DNA of 64,000 nucleotides from Gemmatimonadaceae bacterium. GTDB taxonomy: Bacteria; Gemmatimonadota; Gemmatimonadetes; Gemmatimonadales; Gemmatimonadaceae. Position 1 is the stretch's first letter; every line of letters starts with the position of its first letter. The stretch is taken from the NCBI GenBank assembly GCA_013813715.1, contig JACCRF010000041.1:124001-188000 (forward strand), given 5' to 3'. A program made the translations under genes and the position numbers. The notes below the pieces were generated by a model. It saw nothing but the letters and a program-made list of their open reading frames with translations. It was not told the DNA's origin and ran no database searches. This document shows, in pieces, positions 35,590-43,377 of this stretch.

Positions 35590-37175
35590 AGGAACTCGAG
35601 GCGATGCTCATCGCATTCCGCGAATCGACCCGCTGTGACGCGGGAGTATGGAGCACACGTCCGGGCGGTGGCGCGCTCGATATCGTGGCGCGCTCGTCGC
35701 CGCGCCTGCTGCCCCCCGATACGCTCCCCGATGCGAACGCCGGCACATCGGTCACCGCGAATGGCGGAACGATGATCGTCGCCGCCGTTCCGGGGGTAAA
35801 GCGCACCTGGCTGGCGATCGCGCCTTGCGATGAAGATGCGCCGCCCGCCGGCCACCACCTCAAGATGCTGCTTCCCTTCGTGGCTCAAGTGCTGCGCGGC
35901 ACGCAAGAGGTTGAGCACGCCGCGATCGAGCTCGCCGAGCGTTACGAGGAGATCAATCTCCTCTACACGATCGGCGACATACTGGGACGCACTGTCACCC
36001 TCGAGGAAGCGGCGGCGACTATTCTGACCGAGATCTCGGAGACTGTCGGCGCACGCCACGGGTCGATTCTCGTCCACGAGCCGGCGACCGATTCGCTCCA
36101 CGTGGTTGCGGCAATCGGCGCTGACACCGACACCGCCCTCCCGATCGCCGTGGACGATCCGGATTGCGTTTCGGCGCGGGTTTTCCGCACGCAGCATCCG
36201 CTGACCGTCGAGGCCGGCGAAATGGAGTGTGAAGCCGAGCGGCCCTATCGGCGCGGTGAGATGCTCTCGGTGCCGATCATGTGGACGACTCCCTCCGGAG
36301 GCGAGCCCCTGGGGGTCGTCAACCTTTCGGATCGCCGGTCGCGACAGCCATACAGCGCGGGCGATCAGAAGCTCGTTGCCGCGATCGCGACCCAGATCGG
36401 CACCGCGATTCAGAACGCCCGCCTGGTGCGCTCGTCGCTCGAGCAGCAGCGGCTTCTCCAGGAGATGTACCTCGCTCACGACCTGCAGATGAAGCTCCTG
36501 CCCAAGACCAGCATCGTCGCACCGCAGGCCCAGGTCGCCGCACGCGTCGTTCCCGCCGAAAGCGTGGGTGGCGACTTCTATCACCTCTTCCGGATGCCGA
36601 ATTACCGGACGGGCGTCATGATCGGCGACGTCTCGGGGCACGGATACCGCGCCGCCCTGATCATGGCCCTCGCGATGAGCGCGTCCGCCATTCACGCACA
36701 GAGCGCAGCTGACCCCGGACAGGTGTTGTCGCTGATCTTCGGATCGCTGCGCGAGGAGCTGTCGAGCACCGAGATGTACATCTCGGTGTTCTTCGGAGTC
36801 ATCGAGCACCGCGAATCCACCCTCAGGTACGCCAACACCGGGCATCCGCACGCGTTCATCGTGCCGGCCGAGGGAGAACCACGGCGCCTCGCCGCCGGCG
36901 CACCGCCCCTCGGCCTGAGCGAAGATGTGCCGGCGTCTTCGACCGAGCGCTGGCGTGCGGGAGACGACCTCCTGGTACTGTTCACCGACGGAATCAGCGA
37001 CGCCCGCAATGCGGCCGGCGAACGACTCGGCGAGCGCGCTGTCCTTGACCGGATCGTAGAGATGAGAGCAGGGGCACCGGAAGCGATTGTCGAGAGCGTG
37101 TTCGAGCTCCTCCGCGAACACTGCGGAGACATTCCAAGCCCCGATGACCTGACACTCCTCGTTCTTCGAACCTGA
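35586..37175 (+). CDS. GAF-domain SpoIIE/PP2C-type serine phosphatase
   Basis: 529 residues from GTG. The N-terminal ~110 residues form a variable sensor-like region. A GAF domain (about 120-285) begins ERYEEINLLYTIGDILGRTVTLEEAAATIL. A short coiled linker leads to the PP2C domain (about 300-529): VAARVVPAESVGGDFYHLF, VMIGDVSGHGYRAALIMALAMSA, MYISVFFGVIEHRESTLRYANTGHPHAF, LVLFTDGISDARNAAGERLG, and PDDLTLLVLRT. Asp residues in GGDFY, GDVSGHG, FTDG and DDLT bind the metals. It would dephosphorylate the STAS partner in response to a ligand sensed by the GAF domain. Confidence 0.92.
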   Translation: MKELEAMLIAFRESTRCDAGVWSTRPGGGALDIVARSSPRLLPPDTLPDANAGTSVTANGGTMIVAAVPGVKRTWLAIAPCDEDAPPAGHHLKMLLPFVAQVLRGTQEVEHAAIELAERYEEINLLYTIGDILGRTVTLEEAAATILTEISETVGARHGSILVHEPATDSLHVVAAIGADTDTALPIAVDDPDCVSARVFRTQHPLTVEAGEMECEAERPYRRGEMLSVPIMWTTPSGGEPLGVVNLSDRRSRQPYSAGDQKLVAAIATQIGTAIQNARLVRSSLEQQRLLQEMYLAHDLQMKLLPKTSIVAPQAQVAARVVPAESVGGDFYHLFRMPNYRTGVMIGDVSGHGYRAALIMALAMSASAIHAQSAADPGQVLSLIFGSLREELSSTEMYISVFFGVIEHRESTLRYANTGHPHAFIVPAEGEPRRLAAGAPPLGLSEDVPASSTERWRAGDDLLVLFTDGISDARNAAGERLGERAVLDRIVEMRAGAPEAIVESVFELLREHCGDIPSPDDLTLLVLRT

Positions 37176-37177
37176 CG

Positions 37178-38002
37178 GTGCGCGGCGCCCGAGTCCACCC
37201 TCCCGTGCTCAAGCGATTCGGACAGCATTTCCTGTTCGATCGGACAGTACTGGAGGCGACCGCGGACGCCGTGGCTCCGGCGCCGGACGAAACCGTGATC
37301 GAGATCGGCGCGGGCCGTGGTGCGCTCACTGACCTTCTCGCCTGCCGCTGTCGGCGACTGATTGCGGTGGAGATCGACCGCGCCCTCGCCTCCGTCCTTC
37401 GCGAGCGGTTCGCCGGAAGTCCGCATGTTGAAATTGTCGAGATCGACGTGCTCGACGCCGATCTCGGCGCTATGGGAGGAGGGCCGTTCGTCGTCGCCGG
37501 GAACGTGCCCTACTACATCACGACGCCGATACTCTTTCACGTTTTGCAGCCGCCCTTTCCGAGGCATGCAGTGTTTCTCGTGCAGCGGGAGGTCGCTGAG
37601 CGAATCGTCGCCTCACCGGGCAGCAAGGTGTATGGCGCCCTCACGGTAAACGTCCAGGCCATCTCCGACGCCGAGATCATCAGGCACGTTCCGCCGGCCG
37701 CCTTCCGGCCCCGGCCGAGGGTCGATTCGACCGTGATTCGCATCACGCCACGGAAGCAGGAGAGGCTAATCGCGCCGCCCGAGGTACGCCCTTTCAGGAT
37801 ATTCGTTCAGGCGGCGTTCGGAATGCGCCGCAAGCAGATGGCAAACGTGCTGCGTGCGGTGCGAGGATTGTCCGCCGCCGATGCCGGTGCTGCCCTCGAG
37901 CTTGCCGGCATCGATCCGGCCGCGCGACCCGAGACGCTATCGCCAGGGCAATTCGCGCTGCTCATGCGGACGACCGCCGAAACCGCAATAGCGAACGCGT
38001 AA
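37178..38002 (+). CDS. rsmA: 16S rRNA dimethyladenosine transferase RsmA (KsgA)
   Basis: 274 residues from GTG, 2 nt after the phosphatase. LKRFGQHFLFDRTVLEATADAV, the SAM motif VIEIGAGRGALTDLLA, IDRALASVL, and the catalytic VVAGNVPYYITTPILFHVL (NxPY) are all present. FQREVAERI-like VFLVQREVAERIVA and PRPRVDSTVIRI complete the set. It dimethylates A1518 and A1519 late in 30S assembly. Confidence 0.95.
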   Translation: MRGARVHPPVLKRFGQHFLFDRTVLEATADAVAPAPDETVIEIGAGRGALTDLLACRCRRLIAVEIDRALASVLRERFAGSPHVEIVEIDVLDADLGAMGGGPFVVAGNVPYYITTPILFHVLQPPFPRHAVFLVQREVAERIVASPGSKVYGALTVNVQAISDAEIIRHVPPAAFRPRPRVDSTVIRITPRKQERLIAPPEVRPFRIFVQAAFGMRRKQMANVLRAVRGLSAADAGAALELAGIDPAARPETLSPGQFALLMRTTAETAIANA

Positions 38003-38115
38003 ACACCGATGTGCGGCTGTATTTGCGCTTTCCCGTTTTGCGGTTCGAACACCTGTCGCTGTCGGCGCCTCATATAGTGTGAAGCGATGTCTCATTCACT
38101 CTACTGGAATCCATC

Positions 38116-38235
38116 ATGCCGACACCGAACCCAGCCCCGGCCGCCGCCGCCCGATCAATGGTAATCGCGCTTGCCTTCGTCGAGGCCGCGATTCTCATCC
38201 CGATAGTTCTCTTCATCTACTTCAGCCGGCCGTGA
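38116..38235 (+). CDS. Small single-span membrane protein, 39 residues, unknown function
   Basis: An ATG at 38116 opens a 39-codon frame: a Pro/Ala N-terminus (MPTPNPAPAAAARS) followed by one hydrophobic helix (MVIALAFVEAAILIPIVLFIYF) and SRP at the end. It is not similar to anything I recognise. Support for it being real: a clean membrane helix, and a GTGA 4-nt overlap with the next membrane-protein frame, as in nearly every operon here. A TATAGT at 38073-38078 could be its -10 box. Confidence 0.5.
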   Translation: MPTPNPAPAAAARSMVIALAFVEAAILIPIVLFIYFSRP

Positions 38236-38564
38236 CCGACCCCATGGAGACAAAACGTATGACAGTCCCGGATTCCCAATCCCGCGTCCGCCAGACGGCG
38301 CTGGTCGCGATCGAGCGGCAGGAGCGTTATACGAGGCTGGCGATCGCCGCCGCTGGCGTGATCGAGGTCGTCCTGATCGGCGCGATACTCTTGTCCATCG
38401 ATTTCTCCAACCCGGTTCATAAACTGATCCTGCTCGCCACGCTCCTTACCTATCTCCCACTGGCACTCGGCATGATGGCACTCGGGAGCCTAAACAGCCG
38501 GCACACACGGAGTATTCTCCTCGCCATTCAAATGGCCTCGAACGAACGCGGGCAGCAGGGCTGA
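38232..38564 (+). CDS. Two-helix membrane protein upstream of an ECF sigma factor, unknown function
   Basis: 110 residues from GTG 38232 (4-nt overlap with the small gene before it); ATG at 38244 is the alternative, giving 106. A basic/polar N-terminus (about 1-35, RVRQTALVAIERQERYTR) is followed by two membrane helices (LAIAAAGVIEVVLIGAILLSI and LILLATLLTYLPLALGMMALG) and a short polar tail. No family recognised. It lies 38 nt before the sigma-factor gene, so it could sense or transmit a membrane signal, but it has no zinc-binding anti-sigma motif. Confidence 0.65.
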   Translation: MTDPMETKRMTVPDSQSRVRQTALVAIERQERYTRLAIAAAGVIEVVLIGAILLSIDFSNPVHKLILLATLLTYLPLALGMMALGSLNSRHTRSILLAIQMASNERGQQG

Positions 38565-38602
38565 CATAGCCGCGGGCGAAGGCCACGCGTAAGTGCTCGC
38601 GA

Positions 38603-39157
38603 GTGCCGGCAGCGCGTGATGCGCCAGACCAGCGCGCCGAAGCCTGGCTCGTGCTTCGCGCGCAAGCCGGCGATCGCGATGCGCTCGAGTCACTCCTGCG
38701 TCGCATCGAGCCGGCTGCGCAGCGCTACATCGCAGGGCTCACAAGGGCCTCGCCCGACGCCGAGGACGTGCTCCAGACCGTGATGCTGACGGTGGTGCGC
38801 AAGATCACGGCGCTCCGCGATCCAGCGCTCTTCCGGCCGTGGCTGTACAGGATAGCGTCGCGGGAGTCGTTCCGCTCGCTCCGCGCCGAACGGGAATGGC
38901 GGGGATTGATCGACGACGGAACGGCGCCCGACAGCATGGCTGACTCGTCAGAGCTCGAGGATCAATTGATCCGCCGGATCGATGTTCCTTCGCTCGTCGC
39001 ACGACTCTCACTGGGGAGTCGAACCGTGGTAACGCTTCACTACATGGAAGGCCTTTCGCTGAGCGAGGTTGCGACCTCGCTGGGTCTGAGCGTCGGCACG
39101 GTGAAATCGCGGCTTGCCTACGCGCTGGCGCAACTCCGGGCGGGACCTGCCCTTTAG
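38603..39157 (+). CDS. RNA polymerase ECF-type sigma-70 family factor
   Basis: 184 residues from GTG. Region 2 is recognisable: LVLRAQAGDRDALESLLRRIEPAAQRYIAGLTRASPDAEDVLQTVMLTVVRKI (the D-A-E-D-x-x-Q-x core-binding helix) and RPWLYRIASRESFRSLR (the -10 recognition helix). Region 4 is LSLGSRTVVTLHYMEGLSLSEVATSLGLSVGTVKSRLAYALAQLR, a normal helix-turn-helix. No anti-sigma gene follows, since rex converges from the other strand. The two membrane-protein frames upstream are the only candidates nearby. Confidence 0.9.
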   Translation: MPAARDAPDQRAEAWLVLRAQAGDRDALESLLRRIEPAAQRYIAGLTRASPDAEDVLQTVMLTVVRKITALRDPALFRPWLYRIASRESFRSLRAEREWRGLIDDGTAPDSMADSSELEDQLIRRIDVPSLVARLSLGSRTVVTLHYMEGLSLSEVATSLGLSVGTVKSRLAYALAQLRAGPAL

Positions 39158-39191
39158 TGGTCTCACGCGACCCACGGCCGAAAGGCACATA

Positions 39192-39219
39192 GAAAAAGCG
39201 GTTACGCTTTCTCTTCTGT
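39192..39219. terminator. Probable bidirectional terminator between the sigma gene and rex
   Basis: GAAAAAGCG and CGCTTTCTC pair (8 of 9) around a GTTA loop. Because the arms are A-rich and T-rich, it can serve both converging genes. The downstream T-run on the plus strand is weak (TTCTGTC). Confidence 0.5.
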
Positions 39220-39237
39220 CCTGTCTCTAACGCCTCG

Positions 39238-39870
39238 CTACCGGTCCGCCCCTCGATTAGTGAGGGCGAAGGTCAGGCCCTCGAGCTCCATCGCCATGTT
39301 GACGGTACGCAGGGTCACATCCGCGGGCACGGTTATCTGCGTTGGTGCGAAGCTCAGAATCGCCTTGATACCGGCCTTCACCATCCGGTCTACCAGAACC
39401 TGCGCCTCCTCCGCCGGCACGGCGAGCACCGCGATGTGGTATTGGCGCGCGACGATGTCGCGCTCGAGATCGGCGATGTCGAGCACGGTGACGCCGCCCC
39501 ACTGCTTGCCGATCTTTCCCGGGTCGCTGTCATAGACCCCGCTCACCATGAACCCGCGCTCGGCGAAACCCGCGTACCGGGCGAGAGCGGAGCCGATCTT
39601 CCCCGCGCCGACGATGCAGACCCGCCACTGCCTTTCAAGTCCAAGGATCTCGCGCAACCTCGAAGAGAGCTCCGGGACGGAATACCCGAGTCCCCGCTTG
39701 CCGAACGATCCAAAGAACGAGAGGTCCTTGCGAACCTGGGCTGATGTCGTCCCGCCGAGTCTGGCGAGATCGTCACTGGAGGTCGTGAGCGCCCCGCGCG
39801 CCCCGATGTCCTCGAGGAAGCTCAAGTAAATTGAGAGGCGGCGAACAGTTGATTCCGCTATTCGTTTCAC
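39238..39870 (-). CDS. rex: Redox-sensing transcriptional repressor Rex
   Basis: 210 residues from GTG at 39870. The N-terminal winged helix (ESTVRRLSIYLSFLEDIGARGALTTSSDDLARLGGTTSAQVRKDLSFFGSFGKRGLGYSV) is followed by the Rossmann domain with VCIVGAGKIGSALARYAGF. The C-terminus has the domain-swapped helix region. Rex binds its operator when NADH/NAD is low and leaves it when NADH rises, derepressing fermentative or anaerobic genes. A near-consensus operator sits 13 nt upstream of its start codon, so it very likely regulates itself. Confidence 0.96.
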   Translation of the reverse strand: MKRIAESTVRRLSIYLSFLEDIGARGALTTSSDDLARLGGTTSAQVRKDLSFFGSFGKRGLGYSVPELSSRLREILGLERQWRVCIVGAGKIGSALARYAGFAERGFMVSGVYDSDPGKIGKQWGGVTVLDIADLERDIVARQYHIAVLAVPAEEAQVLVDRMVKAGIKAILSFAPTQITVPADVTLRTVNMAMELEGLTFALTNRGADR

Positions 39871-39882
39871 GATTCCGCTAGC

Positions 39883-39900
39883 TTGTGAATTAAATCACAA
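39883..39900. promoter_or_regulatory. Rex operator between rex and arcA
   Basis: TTGTGA-N6-TCACAA, an exact 6-bp inverted repeat with an AT-only centre (ATTAAA), extended one more base on each side (C...G). This is the known Rex-box consensus. It lies 13-30 nt upstream of rex and 71-88 nt upstream of arcA, so one site can control both divergent genes. Confidence 0.9.
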
Positions 39901-39971
39901 GTTAGACAGGAACCAGAAATCGGGCAACACGCAACCGCGCACATTGCCGCCCATAATTACTTTCCTCATCC

Positions 39972-41207
39972 ATGGCTGTTCATGTAAGCTCGGAGATCGG
40001 ACAACTCCGGTCGGTCCTCGTCCATCCGCCCGGTGCAGAACTCGTCGCTGTAACTCCTTCAACTCGCGCGGATTACTTGTACGACGACATCATGGATGTC
40101 GCGCAGGCACAGAGGGAGCACCGGCGATTCGTCGCGATTCTGGAACGATTCGCGACCGTCCACCACGTGCGCGACCTGCTCGCCGAGGTGCTGGCCGACG
40201 AAGAGACGAAGCAGCGCCTGCTTCATGATACGCTGGACATCGTGCCGTCCGAGCCCCTCGCGCGGGAGCTCGATTCGCTCGCGCCGGCTGAGCTGGTGCG
40301 GACGCTCATCGAGGGAAGGGAGGAGTCGCCGGGTCAGCTCACCCGCATCCTGAACGAGCAGGGCTACATGCTTCCCCCGCTTCCAAATCTCTTCTTCACG
40401 CGCGACGTCGCAATGGGCATAAACGATCACATGATGATCGGTTCCATGCGGTACGGAGTGCGGTGGACCGAAGAGCTGATCATGAAGGCGATATTCCGGT
40501 ACAACCCGAAGGTTGCGAATCGCGGGATTCTCTACGACGGGTCGAGGGAGCATCGCATGAACTACACACTTGAAGGCGGTGACGTACACCCGCTTCGCCG
40601 TGACACGCTGCTGATTGGATTCAGCGAGCGCTCGAGTCCGGCCGCGATTGACAACCTCGCATCAGTCGTGTTCCAGCACACCGAGGTAACCGATCTGATC
40701 ATCGTCATCATGCCGGGAGAGGAGGCCGCCATCCATCTCGACATGATCTTCACTCAGGTCGACCGCGAGCTGTGTGTCGTTCACCCTCCGCATTTCATGG
40801 GACCCGAGCGGCTGCCGATCCTGCACTGGCGGAAGAGCACCGGCCGGATGCAGGAAATGGCGAGCCTGTTCGATGCCCTTCGCGGGTGCGATCTGCGGAT
40901 GGAGCCGATCTTCTGCGGCGGCGAGCGCCGCATCCACCAGGAACGCGAGCAATGGGCATCCGGGTGCAACTTCGTCGCGCTGCGTCCGGGCGTCGTCCTC
41001 TCCTATGCACGTAACGAGGTAACGCTCGACGAGATGCGAAAGACCGGATTTCGGATCGTTCCCGCGAGCGAGTTCCTCGAGAGCGATAACGAAATTCCGG
41101 CCAGCGACAGGGCCGTCATCACCTTCGAGGGTGGCGAACTGGTGCGGGGCGGCGGCGGCCCACACTGCCTTACCTGTCCCATCAACAGAGACGATCCGTG
41201 GCAGTGA
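39972..41207 (+). CDS. arcA: Arginine deiminase
   Basis: 411 residues. VHVSSEIGQLRSVLVHPPG starts the fold. NLFFTRDVAMGINDHMMIG and NYTLEGGDVHPLRRDTLLIG hold the substrate-binding Asp/Glu residues. HLDMIFTQVDRELCVVHP carries the catalytic His, and the C-terminal GGGGPHCLTCPINRD the nucleophilic Cys. It converts arginine to citrulline and ammonia, the first step of ATP-generating arginine fermentation. The usual partners arcB and arcC are not in the window; downstream genes are an exonuclease and a hydrolase. Confidence 0.95.
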   Translation: MAVHVSSEIGQLRSVLVHPPGAELVAVTPSTRADYLYDDIMDVAQAQREHRRFVAILERFATVHHVRDLLAEVLADEETKQRLLHDTLDIVPSEPLARELDSLAPAELVRTLIEGREESPGQLTRILNEQGYMLPPLPNLFFTRDVAMGINDHMMIGSMRYGVRWTEELIMKAIFRYNPKVANRGILYDGSREHRMNYTLEGGDVHPLRRDTLLIGFSERSSPAAIDNLASVVFQHTEVTDLIIVIMPGEEAAIHLDMIFTQVDRELCVVHPPHFMGPERLPILHWRKSTGRMQEMASLFDALRGCDLRMEPIFCGGERRIHQEREQWASGCNFVALRPGVVLSYARNEVTLDEMRKTGFRIVPASEFLESDNEIPASDRAVITFEGGELVRGGGGPHCLTCPINRDDPWQ

Positions 41208-42112
41208 AGAGTGGCGGAATGGAAGCGAGGCGCGATGCGACCTTCCTCACGGACAAGGCCGCCGCGTTTCTCGCGACGGGCCCGGCCGACGTGGTCGACC
41301 TCATCGGCCACATCTGCAATCTGCCTGGTGCGCCTCGAATCGTCGCCGAACACATGGCCAACGCAATGTTCGCGGGCAGGCCGGAATTCTCGCGCGATTC
41401 GTTCGGGAAATGGCTGCTCGCTGATTCGCGATTCGACGGGTTTCCCCGAAGGTCGGCCGGACGGGCCATACCCGCCGTCCCACTCACGGCACTGTCCTAC
41501 GCCGTGGTCGACGTCGAAACCACCGGCGGCAGGGCCTACGGCGGCGATCGCATCGCCGAGATCGCGGCGGTGCTCGTCGATCGCGGCCAGATAACTGAGG
41601 TCTACGAGACTCTCGTCAATCCGCGGCGGCCGATCCCGGCGTTCGTGAGCCGCCTCACCGGAATCACCTGGGAGATGGTGAGGCACGCACCCACCTTCGA
41701 TGCGATTGCGCCGCGGGTTCTGCAGACGCTCGAGGGGAACGTCTTCGTTGCGCACAACGCGGCGTTCGACTGGCGGTTCGTCGCCGCCGAGCTCAGCCGA
41801 GCCATGGAAATGGGGCTCGCCGGGAGAAAGCTCTGCACCGTCCGCCTCGCTCGGCAGCTTCTGCCGCAGCTCCGGCGCCGCTCGCTCGACCACGTCGCCA
41901 ATTACTACGGAGTCAAGATCTCCAGGCGCCACAGGGCTGCCGGCGACGCCTTGGCGACGGCCCGTTGCCTGCTCCGTATGCTCGACGACGCCGCACAGCG
42001 GGGCTGCCTGACGTGGGACGACCTCGACTTTCTGCTCGGCGCGCGTGACGCCCGGCAGCGTCGCAGACGGCGGGCGATGCCATCACCAGTCAAATGGGAC
42101 ACCACCGCGTGA
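41198..42112 (+). CDS. DnaQ-like 3'-5' exonuclease (DNA polymerase III epsilon / PolC-type)
   Basis: 304 residues from GTG 41198 (alternative GTG 41204 with the usual 4-nt overlap). The N-terminal ~95 residues are an unfamiliar helical segment. The DEDDh domain then begins: SYAVVDVETTGGRAYGGDRIAEIAAVLVD (Exo I), VFVAHNAAFDWRFVAAEL (Exo II), and RHRAAGDALATARCLLRML (Exo III, with H-x-x-x-x-D). It could proofread or process DNA ends. The N-terminal extension resembles those in stand-alone epsilon-like nucleases, but I cannot name it. Confidence 0.85.
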   Translation: MAVKSGGMEARRDATFLTDKAAAFLATGPADVVDLIGHICNLPGAPRIVAEHMANAMFAGRPEFSRDSFGKWLLADSRFDGFPRRSAGRAIPAVPLTALSYAVVDVETTGGRAYGGDRIAEIAAVLVDRGQITEVYETLVNPRRPIPAFVSRLTGITWEMVRHAPTFDAIAPRVLQTLEGNVFVAHNAAFDWRFVAAELSRAMEMGLAGRKLCTVRLARQLLPQLRRRSLDHVANYYGVKISRRHRAAGDALATARCLLRMLDDAAQRGCLTWDDLDFLLGARDARQRRRRRAMPSPVKWDTTA

Positions 42113-42987
42113 ATCCAGCTCCACTCGTCGAGAGTCGTCAGCTCGGAGACCTCCGTATTCACGCCATCCAGGCAGGCGGGCAGCGCCTGGACGGCGGCGC
42201 GATGTTCGGAGTTGTTCCCAAGCCGCTCTGGGAACGACGCATACCGGCCGACGACAGAAACCGCATCCAGCTCGGCATGCGATGCCTGCTCGTCGAGCAC
42301 CCGTCCGGACTCATTCTCGTCGACACCGGAGCCGGCAATAAGGAAGAGAAGAAGTTCCGTGACATCTACGGAATCGAAAACGAGGGAGCCAGCGGCCGCA
42401 CGTCCCTGGAGGACGGGCTGCGCGAAGTCGGGGCGCAGCCCGAGGACATCGCCGTCGTGATAAACACGCATCTGCACTTCGATCACGCCGGCGGAAACAC
42501 GTACCGTGACGCCGAAGGAAGAATCAAGGTCTCGTTTCCGAACGCGCGGTACATAGTGAAGCGCGGGGAATACGACTACGCTACACATCCGAACGAGCGC
42601 ACCGGCGCCAGCTACTTCGAGCCAAACTTCATGCCCGTTGTCGCCGCCCATCAGTTCGAGTTCGTGGTTCGCGAGAAGGAGATCGTGAAGGGCATCCGCG
42701 TCGTTCCGACGCCCGGCCACACACCGTTCCATCAGAGCGTGCTGATAGAATCCACGGGGCAGCGCGCGTGTTTCCTGGGCGATCTCGTGCCCACGCATGC
42801 GCACCTGCCCCTGCCATGGATCATGGGATACGACGTCGAGCCGCTGGTGACGCTCGAGACGAAGCGGCGAATCCTGCGCCAGGCGGAGGATGAGGATTGG
42901 CTGCTCATCTTCGAGCACGACGCGAGCGTGGCGTGGGGGCGGGTGGAGCATGATGGGAAGAACTACCGTCTCCGGCCGGAGGGTTGA
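42109..42987 (+). CDS. MBL-fold metallo-hydrolase
   Basis: 292 residues from GTG 42109, which overlaps the preceding stop by 4 nt; ATG 42094 is the alternative (297). Metallo-beta-lactamase motifs: LILVDTGAG, THLHFDHAGGNT (HxHxDH), RVVPTPGHTPFHQSVLIES (His), CFLGDLVPTHAHLP (Asp), and LLIFEHDASVAWG (last His). These supply a dinuclear zinc site. GMRCLLVEHPSG near the start and the long EEKKFRDIYGIEN insert resemble the N-acyl-homoserine lactonase / glyoxalase-like group, but the substrate cannot be named. Confidence 0.85.
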   Translation: MNPAPLVESRQLGDLRIHAIQAGGQRLDGGAMFGVVPKPLWERRIPADDRNRIQLGMRCLLVEHPSGLILVDTGAGNKEEKKFRDIYGIENEGASGRTSLEDGLREVGAQPEDIAVVINTHLHFDHAGGNTYRDAEGRIKVSFPNARYIVKRGEYDYATHPNERTGASYFEPNFMPVVAAHQFEFVVREKEIVKGIRVVPTPGHTPFHQSVLIESTGQRACFLGDLVPTHAHLPLPWIMGYDVEPLVTLETKRRILRQAEDEDWLLIFEHDASVAWGRVEHDGKNYRLRPEG

Positions 42988-43044
42988 GCGATGCGACGTC
43001 TCGGTGTGGCAGCCGGGTTGACTAGCAAAGGATGGAATGTCCGG

Positions 43045-43135
43045 TTGCCACGGAGGCACGGAGGCACGGAGGCTACCCTCAGAGGGGAAGACCGTCTCCC
43101 AACCGCTGCAAATGAATTTAGGGTTTCCGTGGCAA
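43045..43135. repeat. Palindromic element with three CACGGAGG tandem units
   Basis: TTGCCACGGA (43045-43054) is inverted as TCCGTGGCAA (43126-43135). Three perfect copies of CACGGAGG follow the left end (43049-43072). The interior is unrelated to any gene. The arrangement (short tandem units at one palindrome end) parallels the element at 52284-52349. Confidence 0.7.
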
Positions 43136-43155
43136 AAAAGCGCTCGCAAGTCCGC

Positions 43156-43184
43156 TTGCACGCGATCCCCAAGTCGTTTACTCT
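43156..43184 (+). promoter_or_regulatory. Candidate promoter of the infC operon
   Basis: TTGCAC (43156-43161), 17-nt spacer, TACTCT (43179-43184). Predicted start near 43191, giving a leader of about 190 nt before infC. Confidence 0.5.
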
Positions 43185-43313
43185 TAGCCAGTTACACAGT
43201 GACAAGCAGTCGGCCCAGGCGGGCCGCCTCACCCTCTGGCCCTTGCCTTCTGGCGAGGAGTGCTGCAGGAGTTCAAGCCACCCGGCGCCGAAGGTCCGTT
43301 TCGGCCCAGTTGC

Positions 43314-43348
43314 GCGCGAGCTCTCCAGAGGGCTCGCGCTTTTCGTTT
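43314..43348 (+). terminator. Attenuator-like intrinsic terminator in the infC leader
   Basis: GCGCGAGC (43314-43321) pairs perfectly with GCTCGCGC (43332-43339) and is followed by TTTTCGTTT. It lies about 30 nt upstream of infC inside its transcript, so it would need antitermination for operon expression. The GCCGAA/TTCGGC hairpin just before it may be part of the switch. Confidence 0.75.
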
Positions 43349-43377
43349 GCAGTTTTCCTTCAAAGAGGTAGCCGAGT

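Larger units (their letters stand above)
42988..43377. other. 390-bp intergenic region: palindromic repeat element, promoter and attenuator leader for infC
   Basis: No supported protein gene. From left to right it holds the octamer-repeat element (43045-43135), a sigma-70-like promoter (43156-43184), a leader with several GC hairpins (GGCCC/GGGCC at about 43217-43230; GCCGAA/TTCGGC at about 43287-43305), and an intrinsic terminator (43314-43348) before the infC start. Confidence 0.7.

Noticed and set aside
35505-37121. 538-codon minus-strand open frame opposite the phosphatase gene
   Set aside because: It is a mirror of a gene with clear SpoIIE/GAF homology; composition is Arg/Gly/His-rich with no recognisable domain, as expected for antisense frames in high-GC DNA.
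43049-43072. CRISPR-like array
   Set aside because: Three direct octamers with no spacers and no cas genes; it is a simple tandem repeat.
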